Of a stretch of 64,000 bases of DNA, positions 34,855 to 46,700 are shown piece after piece. Every line of letters begins with the position of its first letter. The first letter of the stretch is position 1. The DNA is taken from the NCBI GenBank assembly GCA_009617715.1, contig VTFK01000009.1, forward strand, positions 1 through 64,000, in the 5' to 3' direction. A program made the position numbers and the translations under genes. Origin of the DNA: Plectrocnemia conspersa. Lineage: Eukaryota > Arthropoda > Insecta > Trichoptera > Polycentropodidae. The notes below the pieces were generated by a model. That model was not told where the DNA came from, did not search any database, and saw nothing but the letters and a program-made list of their open reading frames with translations.

Positions 34855-37800
34855 AATATTATATCAAATAAAAAACAACTTCGGAAAAGCAACTTGTCAT
34901 TTTTCATGTTGACGGATATATCGTATTATTATATTATATATTATATCGATATGACGTATAATTAGAAAAGGGTTGCGTCATCAGCTTCTTACATATAAAC
35001 TCATACCATATAAGACTACCTTTACCTTAGAAATTATTGTAACTGATTCAAGGTTATAAATTTGAATATTCATTCATTTTGATCGCAATTGCTTCGTGGG
35101 TATTGAATCTATTATATATTCGATATTATTATGTAACATACTTACATAAATATCTCTGTAATAGTATGAGATTTAAACACGCAGTTTCCTATCTGTTACA
35201 CTGTTTCTTATATTAGCTATTAATATAAAAAAACTGTAGATATTTTTATTTATAAACATGTTTTTACAGTAATATGTTGGTCACCCAAAAACAAAATAAA
35301 TTATATTACATTTGCTGCAAGTCATGGCAACCTTAGGGGAGGAAGTAACACGCAATAGGGTGGTTTGGGGTATCCTGGAAATTACTGCAGCGTAATAATT
35401 AACCAACCTTGTTCGTGTTGTTTTTAATCAGGTCCATTGCTAATGTTGCAATAATTCGCCAACGATAAGACAAAGCATTGCGATGACAAACATTTCTAAA
35501 GAAAACTTTGGTAAACTATTTGAAAGATTAAATTCCTTTCGGCGATAAAATTGGAATTATTTGCTATAATGTCTACAAATGTGTATACATATACCATTTC
35601 ATTTAAGCAGTTACTTTTATAGCAACTATAAATTATTATGTATTGACAATGTATTATGTAATATATGGATGTTTTCTGTCGTAAGTTTCAAGCGAACATT
35701 TTATGGAAAATTAAATGTATTTTGTTAGGTTCTGAAGAATCCGTGGTACATTGAAATTAAAAAAAAATTATACAGTAAAATAAATTGAAAACATAACTAA
35801 TTAGATGTAAACATAATTCAAGATATAATAAAATTATCTGAAAAAACTACAATATCTCCAAATAAGAAATAACAATTAAAAACATATAATATAATACACA
35901 GGAGTTTAGCTTTAGGAAGAAATATTCCACGAAAAGTATGGAACCACTGTTATTTAAATTATATGCGATGTAATAAAGAATGTGAAAACGATTGTTAATT
36001 TAAATCATAGTCGTCAATTTGGTCCGTATCGCCCATTAGTAGGCGATTCATGCTTCCATGGTGGGCGATGGGTGTTTTTGTCCGGTGCTACAAATTTTGT
36101 TTTTCCTTCATAAATCAAAACATTGCAATATGAAAACTTTGCATGTTTGACTATATATATATGAAAAAATAAAAATAAAACTTCTAAAAATGATTTCATT
36201 TTTTGTTATTACAGTTTGTGGGCGGTATGTATAAAGCAGTTTATGACCCCTAATTTGAATGATAATTTGATTTAAAAAAAGTAGTTGAAGAACAATATAC
36301 TTAAACTAAATTTATGGTTATTAAATTATAAAAATATCGAAAATATTGTAAAAATTATAATTCATTGAAAACATCTTGCAGAAAAACAAGAAAACAAAAA
36401 TGTTTTATAATTTTAATTAAAACAAAATTTTTTTTTTATTATATATAAAATAAATACATATGAAAATATAAAGGATTTACTGATTTTTGTGCAACAACAT
36501 CTGTCGTGGTCATTATAAGATTTTTATAAAAAAACTTTATCCCAATTTTTTTTTTGTTCTGCCATATTATTTTTTAAAAATAATATTGACAAACGATTTT
36601 TTTTTAAAAATTAAAAAAATATTAATCTGTGAAAAATCATAAAAAATACAAAAATGTGTTTTAATAGTATTTAGGTAATCAAAATATCTTTATTTATTTT
36701 ATATATTTTTTATATATTATTCTACTTATGTGTTTTTTTTGTAAATTCAGAAGCTTTCAATATTTTTGATTAAATTAATAAATAATATTGTTTGTTATGT
36801 TCATTAATTCTTACTATTTTCTATAAAAAAATATTAGTATTATTTTCTATAAAAATCATTTACATCAAATTAAAAAAAAAAAAATATTATATGAATATAA
36901 TGTTTTTTATTTATTATTTTTACAGTTTTATATGGTAATATATGGCTATCTGTGGTACTTCAAAACAGAAATATCAACCGCCGTACAGGTACGGCGATAC
37001 CGCTCAATGGGTTAATGACCGCCATTTAAAAAAAATATGGTAAACAAAATTGGTTTATTTTAAAAATATTTTTAAATAAATCTAATTTACGGCAGTTATC
37101 GCTTCCATAAAATTCGTTATATTTTAAATACATATTAAAAAAAAAAAAAAAAATGAAATAAATGTTTTTATTTTATTTATGTTTTGCGTTAATTCCTAGT
37201 TGAAAAAAATATTTTTTTAATTTAAATTGATTTTAGTCATAAAACTCGTTATATCCTATTTATTACTAGTTTAAAAAAATAATTATTATAAACATTTTTG
37301 CCTTCTGTATTTTTTTTTCTTTTTGAGTTATAATAATCGGCATTTTGAAACAATATGGCATACAAGGTTGGCTAGCAAAATTAGTAAACTATTTTTCAAA
37401 AAATTTTTTTAACGAAATTTGATTAAAACTTGGGCAATTTTTTAGACACAAAATAAATACATTTCATATTTCAATTACAAAATATTAAAATAAAATTTAT
37501 TTAATTTGTTTTTTTTTTTAAAATTATAAACGTTTTATTTGAATTATTTTTTTGAGTTTTTCTTACCATATTTTTTTTTTTTTTATCAAATTTTTCCATG
37601 GCCCATATCTTTAAACAAACCTTACTTACGAACTTGACATATTACTAATTCATTTAAAATATCTATTTTTTATAGAATAGTTTTATGGAAACAGTCGCAA
37701 AAACGGTTATATCCCATAAGTTAAAAAAAAAAAAATGTGATTTTTTTTTTAATTTTCAGTTTTATTACATTTTTCTATAATATTACATTTTTAACTCTAC

Positions 37801-40520
37801 TTTTTTGTTAGAATTTTACGCAGTAAGTAACGACTTTTAAATATATTGCATAACCGTCATTTTGAAACGAGATGCTGGGTCAGACTTGCTTATGAATTTA
37901 TCTACCATATTTACAAGGTTATATTATTAAAGAATTTGTAGAGATACATTAGATTAAAACCACACAAATATATGTAGATAATTTAAGTGTAGCTATCGTA
38001 GATTAAAATGAGAAAGGCTGAGGAAAATTTTTTGAATAACCTTTCTTCTATTATATTATACAATATAATAAAATCGTCAGTAGTTAAATAAATAAAAATA
38101 TTTCATCAATATAAACTAAAATAATAAATTATGAATTATAAATTTATGCTTTTAAACTACTTATATAAATGTAAAACTATAAAGAGATTGGCATTTATTT
38201 TTTAAAGATGTGGTTTTATTTAATGAAAATATCTTTATGTATAACTATAAAACAATTATGTTATTATTATAATGATTTTATTGGTTTATTATGTAAATAA
38301 AATATATTTAATTTGAAATATAAATAAATATATTAAACAGCGCACTTAAAAGTAGCCTAGTGACTTCCACGATTTAGTCGTAAATATTCAATTAGTTAAT
38401 AAGTATCTATTTGAACGATAGCCACCGAACGAGTTATTTATAATACAAGCGACCGGTATGAAATGATCCAGTTCTTGGATGCTGTTTTATTTAAGACGGT
38501 TTAAAATGTCAATTACTGGTTTCTGGTTTATGAAAAAAGTGGTGTACGTGATATTCTTACTGCTTTGTTTTGAGCTTTTTAAAGAGCAATCGAATGAATA
38601 AACTTGCAAAAATGTAGTTTAATAAAATCTAATGAATTTCATTGAGCTAGATTATTTATAATTGATTAATGTGAGGACATTTAAACAAAGACTTGTAAAG
38701 TTCAAGAACAACTGTATATACTTTTAAATTGATTTTTACAGTTTGAATTTGCATTTTTACTGTTAATATTTTTTATAGGGTAATTATCAAACTATATCCT
38801 TAAAACACATTGCTGCTAAGAATATTTTTTTATCCCTATTAAAAGAAGGTTCTTCAAGAGGATTGATATTTTATGTCCAAGTAAGTTTATCTTGGAAGCA
38901 CTTGGATATAAATTATCGAGACAATAATAATGTACTGCATATTTCTATGGGATTCAATTTAATAATTTATATATTTTTTATTTGTATTGACTTCAAGCAT
39001 GTTTATGGACTTGTCCTTGTTTTATAGAATAAATGTTACATAATTTATTATCTTTTTAAATTCAATCAGAATTTTACTTAATCCAAATACTTTCTTGTAT
39101 TTAGGTTGATAATAATTAGCTGTTCATATATAGTTTATTCAGCAAATTATAGTGCCAGAATTTTATTATAAAGCACTATATATAATGGAATAGTAAATAC
39201 AATGAAAATTTGACATATCATGCACACAATGCAATTCTCGAGATGGAAAAAGTCGTAGATGAACTCATAAATCATGAAGGCCAGCACGAAAGTGTTGCAA
39301 TTTCTTTACTTTCAGGATGCCACACGAAGGTTTAGTATCGTAGCGATCGATCGCTTTACAACAAGGTGTGGTATTCGTAGTCAAGACTCGACCTTGGAAG
39401 TCAACGGTTGATGATGCTGTCGCTTCAAGGCCGGATGAGATACTTTTTCAGTGATACCGAATTTGCTCTCTACGGCCGGTGGGCGTTGAAGTTGACCAGT
39501 TTTGTAGCTGACCACGCCTGCCACGTACCAAGGTCGACTACAGAGATCTTCTGGAGTATACTATGTTTAAAAAGTTTTTACTAACCGCCTTGAATTTATT
39601 AAATTTAATTGAATAAGCAAATTCATTAATAAATAACGTGAAGAGCAGAATCCCCAAAAGAGGTGAAATATTTTTTTGACAATCGACCGCCATAGGATAC
39701 AAACTATCTACGATCGTTCAAATAAATAGAGAAACCGAGTTAAAACATCCGAGCAACCGAGGTCCAACATTTTTATAAATATTTATTTTATTAAATAATT
39801 ATAATTATACTGTATTTCTGGAGAATGTTCAAAATATTTTTGGGCTGCCATGACATTTTTATTTAAAATATTTTAAAGACCTGAAAAGGTACTTTTTATC
39901 TAATTGTACTTTTTGTTCTCGTTCAACGTTATTATATTGCCAGAATATATATTATATTTATTTAAAATATGTAATAACAGATTTATATTGTCTGGTTTTA
40001 TAAAATACAACATTTAAATTTTACAATTTTGGGTTTATATTAGGAATTTTACGATTATGTATTAAAAATAAATCATGTTTTTAAAAAATATTATTTTTGT
40101 GTTACGCTATTTTGTAAACACCCGGTGTTACATATAGCAAAGAGTCTTCTCGTTCGATTGTCCAGTGTGTTGTTTATATAAAAAGCTTAAATAAATTAAT
40201 ACAAAACAAACTTATACCAGCGCAGTAAACCGGCGTAAATTTTATTTATAAACTTTATTTCGACTGAAACTAAAAATATAAATGTAATTTGAGAATATTT
40301 CATTCTATTTTATTAAACGATATTTATTTATGAATTAATAATCATAATGGCATGATGAATAAAAGTATTATTTTTTAAATGTTGAATAAAAATATAATTA
40401 AGAAAAATATTGTTGAAATAAGAAAAAAATACAACCCAATTAACCCAATTTGTATTTTTACACGAATTAATATATTTTTCAGTATGTTCACTTTGGTTTT
40501 AGTTCCATTTCACAAAGTAC
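34855..40520. other. repeat-rich AT-heavy intergenic region
   Basis: Between 36.4 and 37.9 kb there are many A/T runs. A diffuse, repeated theme also appears there: gccattttgaaac / cgtcattttgaaac, and ataaaattcgttatat / ataaaactcgttatatcc / aaaaacggttatatccc near 37100, 37240 and 37695. This looks like a degenerate tandem repeat. An island of balanced composition at 39230-39560 is complex sequence but was not identified on either strand. Confidence 0.4.
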
Positions 40521-40855
40521 GGAATAGCGTAGTCCACATCGCCTTAGAGTAGCAACTTAGAGGTTGTGAGTTCGAGCCCCGGCAGCGGCACAAAATTTTA
40601 TTTATAAAAAAATGCGCTATTAAAAAACTGGCTCAAGTTGCAGTGACATCTATTGGTTATAAATTATATCACACTTAATAATTTGTAATTATTAATATGG
40701 ATGCCACCGATTCCCAGACTTTTCAGTCTGGTGGTTATTACTTAATTGTAGATTTTATATTATTGACTTTATCAGTTAGTACATATTTACCCAATTGTAA
40801 GACATTGGGCTTACGCCTATTATGTTACGACGGAAGATTTGATAAATAAATAAAT
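40521..40855 (+). mobile_element. tRNA-derived SINE
   Basis: The head has an RNA polymerase III A-box-like stretch (tagcgtagtccacatcg, 40525) and a good B box, GAGTTCGAGCCCC (40568-40580). Their spacing is tRNA-like. A roughly 200-bp body follows, then a tail of AAATAAATAAA repeats (40841-40855). The segment gggcttacgcctattatg before the tail recurs in truncated copies at 30.1 kb and perhaps 19.7 kb. That is how a tail shared with a LINE partner behaves. It lies upstream of the cuticle-type gene. Confidence 0.8.
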
Positions 40856-41483
40856 TACATATGCGCATCATGCGGAATAGAATATTTGTTTGTAATAAAC
40901 TATCTAAAAGGCACGAACAAGATTTAAAGCTAAGAAATGTTGAGAGAAAGTATCATGTAACATATTATCGTGAAGACTTCGTCGTCTGTTTCGTATCACA
41001 TATGATCGCTTTAAGCTTTTGTTTTGTAGAACTATGTATATAGAATATTTTTTTTTCGGTTTTATGCAAACCATAATGATTATTTAGAAAATCCAGAATA
41101 TTATAATAGGATATTAGAATATTGCTCACTCATGATTGGTTAAGGGTTGGAGTAAGAAGAGAATCGTTGATCTCCTCCCATTTCCTCAGTCATATTTTAG
41201 CCGGAACGCTACTATAGAAAAATCACTTTCACTGAGTCTCAGAAAATAATATTCAGAAAAAATGCTAAATCATTTTAAATGCATAATTTTATTGAATTTA
41301 TTGCATATCTATACAATAACTAATAATGTTTGGAACGAATTTGATAAAAAAAAATCCTCTAATATAATCGGCGACGAATTGAATGTTAAAATGCGAATTA
41401 AAAATTAATAGCTTGACGCCGGTTTGATTTGTAGTTTTTCAAGGATTTTTGTTTTGTTGTGATTTTGTTCCTGTACTAATTGG
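40856..41483. other. upstream region of the cuticle-type gene
   Basis: No further gene was seen. A short plus-strand open frame at 40861-41043 has no family signal. Confidence 0.4.
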
Positions 41484-41492
41484 TATATAAAG
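41484..41492 (+). promoter_or_regulatory. TATA box of the cuticle-type gene
   Basis: TATATAAAG lies 77 bp upstream of the ATG. That leaves room for a start site near 41515 and a leader of about 45 bases. Structural cuticle genes of insects commonly have a strong TATA promoter and this compact layout. Confidence 0.75.
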
Positions 41493-41560
41493 GAGCAGAC
41501 AAGCTTCGTCTGTACATACAAGTCTTGTAAACAAGAAGTTGTATACTTACGAGTTCCGAG

Positions 41561-42158
41561 ATGAAGGTTAGTAGTGTCTATTATTTCTATATTTTATTTC
41601 ATGCAAATATGATCTACTTAAAAACACATAATAATTATTTTTTATTAAATTAAATTGATATTTAAAAGTAAACAAATCTAAAAATATTTCAAATACTTGC
41701 TTTACCCATTAAAATATGATTATAAGCTCAAAGTTAAGCATCGGCATGTGTTCAATTTAATTTATGTTTCAGTTCCTCTTGGTAGCGTTCCTCTTCGTAG
41801 CAGTTGCTCATGCTAGCACTGTTGTTCTTTCACCGACAGCATACCACGCGTATGCTGCCCCTGCTTTGACCCCATACGCTTATGCACCCCATTTGACCCC
41901 ATATGCTGCTCACCCCATCTCTTACTACGCTGCCCCTCAAGTATACGTAGCTCCAGCACCAGCTATCCAACCCGGGTAAGATAAATTCAAAACCTAAGCC
42001 TTAGATACGTCTACTTATCAAACAATTTTATTATTTTTTTATTCAATTTTAGATACGTCGCTGCTACCAGAGGATCTCTTCATGTTGCCCCATTACCAGG
42101 CAATACTCCATTGGCTAGCCACCATTTGAACTTGCAACCAGCTCCTGGAACTGAATAA
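41561..42158 (+). CDS. secreted Ala/Pro/Tyr-rich cuticle-type protein
   Basis: Three exons, 41561-41566, 41773-41975 and 42053-42158, encode 104 residues. The first coding exon holds only Met-Lys. This split just inside the signal peptide is typical of insect cuticle genes. The signal peptide is MKFLLVAFLFVAVAHAS, with cleavage likely after HA or HAS. The mature part is low-complexity, rich in Tyr, Ala, Pro and His, with AYAAP, LTPYAYAP and YYAAPQVYVAP motifs. It then has VAATRGSLHVAPLPG and ends QPAPGTE, resembling ends seen in other low-complexity insect cuticle proteins. No chitin-binding Rebers-Riddiford consensus is present. An AATAAA lies at 42222, 64 bp after the stop. It is probably a structural protein of the exoskeleton or a lining cuticle; that role is inferred from composition. 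Confidence 0.9.
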
Positions 42159-42221
42159 ACTCTCAATTGCAAATACTATATAATGTATGAAAAATAACTT
42201 TCGGCCATACTTTTGGAATTA

Positions 42222-42227
42222 AATAAA
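42222..42227 (+). terminator. polyadenylation signal of the cuticle-type gene
   Basis: AATAAA lies 64 bp downstream of the stop codon, the first canonical signal after the gene. Confidence 0.7.
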
Positions 42228-42394
42228 TTCAAAGTCAAAAGAACATGTTTTTTTCTGGTCCAAATAATAATGAAATAACTGGTAAACATTGAGTAAGACA
42301 GAAATTAATTTTATCTTATGTCTTAGTAATATAACGATAATCTTCGAGAAAATAGGCTGTCACATGTGTAATATATTTTATAATAGTATCCTTT

Positions 42395-43370
42395 AATTAT
42401 AATAGTCCGACATATGGCGGCCTTTTCGTTACCGACGGGGTACCTTAAACACAATTTTTGATTGACACGGGATCAGACAAATGCGTGTTCCCAAAAAAGT
42501 AAATTGGGAATAAAAACAGTGACAATTTTGAGGTTAATAGAAACTTCTGCCTGTCTTACCACCACAGAGACATATGTACGACATCAAACTGCCGCTGTTA
42601 CAAATACACCGTATCCGCCTGAAAAATTATGACTCGATGAATTCGGATACAAAAGTGACCATATGATCACCCGCAGCCGCAACGACACCGAATGTCGAAA
42701 TAGCAACCACAACAACCGCCCATGGATTCGATCATCTTCTCGACGTACACGGACTCAACCAACCAAAAACCAATGATGATCACCACACACATCTGTGCTT
42801 CCTGTGGACGCTGCTAGGAACCTCCTGGCTGACCAGAACCTCCGAGTGCCACATATCTACGACAGTAACACTAATTTCTCGTTGAAGTTTCGACCGTAAA
42901 CTTTACGACGACCTGCATCACCAACTGTTCGTTCCAATTTCAACCACAAACTCAACGACGACCCGCTGCATCGCAACTCATCTAGGCAGAGCTTTCTGTA
43001 GACGCGGCCTAGGAACTAGCTTCTTGGCCGACCGGAGCATCTGTGTACTATACAGCCCCGCAGTCACTTGGAGACACTTTCCAACACCAACAATAAACCC
43101 GCGTAGAATCTCCTACGACTGCTACACCTAGCACATCTGCGTAGAATCTTACATGAATTTATATTCAATACGCTCGTGTAGAACCATTTCCGACTATAAA
43201 AACACCTGGGCACCGGAACAATGGAAACGTTTCGAACGACAAAACTAAACTGCGACCCTTTCATTTTTTGTTTCTTTTGTTTCATGACAACATTACTTCA
43301 CCAGGAATATCTGTAACGTTTGAAAGGGTCATTGTCTCAAACCTTAAACGTAAATAAAATATATTCTCAA
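42395..43370 (+). mobile_element. remnant of a Ty3/gypsy-like LTR retrotransposon
   Basis: At 42452-42499 the frame reads QFLIDTGSDKCVFPKK, a retroelement aspartic-protease active site (D-T-G-S-D). It follows the FVTD-type lead-in known from Mag-like gypsy elements. Stops follow soon after. The rest is much GC-richer than the flanks and has no intact frame. It contains internal duplications: gtggacgctgctaggaacc..ctggctgacc near 42800 matches gtagacgcggcctaggaact..cttggccgacc near 42993, and acttt-acgacgacc matches actca-acgacgacc about 50 bp apart. An AATAAA at about 43355 may be the element's own signal. No LTR pair was seen. Confidence 0.65.
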
Positions 43371-43790
43371 TATACGGTTTACATATTTTATTTTTTCACC
43401 TAGTTGCTATTTTCATACATATAAAGGTGACTCTGAATTATATCGATAATTATTATTAAAATAATTAAATTTAATAACGAGAAAATATTCATTCAAAAAT
43501 ATCAATCAATAAAATTGCGATAAATACTATTAAGAACAATTAAATAATTATATAAAAATCATAATTATGTATGGTAACAATTAATAAATTAAAACTACAC
43601 ATATGTAATACAAAATAAATACATATATGGACAATTGCGCTTCATCGCTACTTCTTTAAAAAAACATTTGAGCGACACTGTACACCTTTTAACCGTCCTA
43701 ATATTGCTAAAAAAGTACACTCGGACACTTGACGCTGTGCTACACCATACTTTGCTCAATTAAGATATCTACACAGTAGATAGTGTCATT

Positions 43791-46700
43791 TTAATCCAAT
43801 GCTTCACGTCCAGTTTGCGGAAGAAGGAAGCATAGTAAACCACTCACTAAAAAATAAAATAAAATAATTATATTAAAATTTGAATAAAAATATTAATACT
43901 ATATGATTAATGAGTCTTACCAAACAACATAGCTGAGAACAAAACTATCGGTATCATACAATTAAGATCAACCAAATATCCAAAGACTAAGTTTCCAACT
44001 AATCCTCCGCCTCGACCTGCTGTTAGAGATAATGCAGCTGCCATAACCCTAAATAAATAATCACAATGTATAATAGTTGTTTTTAACTTAGTATTCATAC
44101 ATAGTGTTACTAGCGTCGTATACGTTAAAACATTGTTGACAATATTCATATATAAAATAAACGTAATAAAAACTGTGGAGGCATATTTATTTATTTATTA
44201 TTATGGCCAAAATTAGGCGGCACTCTGCTAACATTGACGTGACGGCGGTGGAGGGCTGCATATTCTTTGCCGGATCGCAACGACAGTTTGATGACCGAAA
44301 GTGCCTCATCCGCCGATCACTCCTTTATATCTTTCATTAAATATGTAACTTAATGTAAACCATGTATCGCTCAATAAAAAACAATACTTACTGCAATGGC
44401 GCAATTTGTGTGTAATTGCCACCCGTCTGCCAAAAAACTTTGAGGCAATATAGCTAGTACACAGAATTTGAGAAATACTCAAGTATATTTTTAATGGCAT
44501 TTCCGTAAAATAATATAAAAGTACATTTTCACCGGAAGGTATATATTTGTGCTAGTTAAAATATGATTTATCTGACAGGTCCTAGTGAAATTATATATAG
44601 GCGTCTTCAACTGACAGTTGTGAACGCCACTTATTAAATAGCTGTAGGGTGACACATCACCTGTTAAGGCCAAAATGTTTAAACCCAATTAAACACACTG
44701 AAAGTTTTAAAACTAACTATAGTTTTTGGACTTTCATTGGGTTAAACTGGGTTTGATCAATTCGTTTAGGTTCGGTTTGCTTTGAACAGCAAATGACACA
44801 TTTAATTTCAATGACAGTAGGACGACACATCACATGTTAAGGCAAAATTGTTCCAAACGTACATGTAACAACACAGTTTGATTGACATTGTCCAGTGATA
44901 TTATAAAGCAATTGTTAAATATATTTTCACTTGCCTAGTTAGTGAAATTATATTTCTAGCAAATAAACGTTTCGCAACTGGCAAATTGTATTTTCGCTAT
45001 TAGAAATACATATCTACAGGTGAAAATGATTTCACTGAAACAGGTTAATTCAATAAAATTAACTTATAAATACCCATTCACTGTAACATATACAAAATAA
45101 TTTAGACTCTTATATTCATTTTTGAAAACAAATACTGTTACTAGTTTAGAATAACGACACCACGCTAAAAAACAATGGTTATGTACTCCCCACTGCGCCA
45201 TATTGCCGAGATTGACAATGGTTTCGCCCTGACGGCTAGGAAAGCGGTCAACAACAATGTTTTAAAATTTACTACTCCTTGATGTAAATTGCTACATTGT
45301 TGTAATGCATTAAGCTAGCGACTGTCACTTTACAACACTAATCATTAAATGATATTTCAATATAAATTTCAATACCTTAAGTTAGTTGGGAATAGATCTA
45401 CCAAGACACAGTACAAAAGACTGATTCCTAATGACGTCAGAGCTTCAAAGACGCATGACAAAATCAAGTTTTGATTGGCATTTTCCACAAAGTATAATCC
45501 AATGGTGACGCCGCCAGCTACTACTAAGCTGAAAACTAGAAAAAAAACACATTAGACGGGTCGGTTTAATTTAGGGTGGATAAGTGATGCAACGCGCTTA
45601 TGTTAAGCTGCATTTGTATGGCTTCTCTGAAATGACACATATAAACTCACTCAAGAAGAATTTGGAGCCGAGCCGATGAACGCATAACGGTAACCAGAGA
45701 CTGGTCGGAATGCACGCCAGGCCGATGATCAATGTGTGGAGATAGACGGACTCTTTGATTGGATCTCCACAGAATATGTCTTCTCCGTCCGGTTTCAGAA
45801 TGATAGAGGATACCTCGCATACCGAAGCCGTGGCGTTAGGAAACGCCTCTTCAAACTCTTCGAAACGGTTGAATAATTCAGGGAACCACACCATCAGTGT
45901 GTAATAACTGCAAACGAATAGTATACATGAAAAATTACAGAAATAATAATATATGTTTACAATTAGAAATATCATTTATATAAATGCAGCACAACCCAAG
46001 AATTGTCTAAAATATACACCAATTTCAATATTTGCTTCGCTTCTTTGTATGAAAATGCTTGTTATAAACCTTAAATTCATTAAACATGCAGATAGAGCTG
46101 AGATGTAACGTTGACGACGTCAACTCTAAGGGATAAGTATATATTAAAATATTATATATTAAAACTGGCAATAAGTATAATACATTTGTTGCATATATGT
46201 ATGTCTAAATTTGATATCATACATGTATAATGGTGTTATTTACCATACATGCAGAAATGTAGAGCAGATCAGTTTTTAAACCTGACTGACAAAACTCTGA
46301 ATGATACGGTTATGGTATTGATTCTAAACTTCACATATGTTACGTTACATACATATAACCAATATTTAAGCTATTTCAATTCATAATGTTTCTATTCAAT
46401 AGTCGTTAATATATATATTATGTTATCTATTTCTTATAATATAAAAACTAAACAACAGCAATAAAAATACATATGTCAAAAGAAACTGTATTCTCAAATA
46501 TACACATCTTTAAAAAGACGTTCATACTGAATGAGATTAAGGGAAAGTAGACAAACTAACTTATTTTGTTAAATGCTGCCTACTCACTGTGATTTCTGAA
46601 TAGAGTATATACATAAAACCCATGTTTTTCTTCAATATCCATTATAAACTTGTACTACTAAAAATATTGTATGATTAGTTCAAGAGAGACATTTAAGCTT

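Noticed and set aside
35000..38400. Satellite array or centromere-like DNA
   Set aside because: Motifs recur only loosely, with no fixed period. It is described as degenerate repeats in AT-rich DNA.
39230..39560. Complex, more GC-rich island as a possible gene
   Set aside because: No frame on either strand stays open through it and no splice sites bracket a frame. A faint minus-strand resemblance to a membrane-protein motif did not hold up.
40562..40580. Possible tRNA gene at the B-box motif
   Set aside because: The acceptor stem does not close and a long body with an (AAAT)n tail follows. It is a SINE head, not a tRNA gene.
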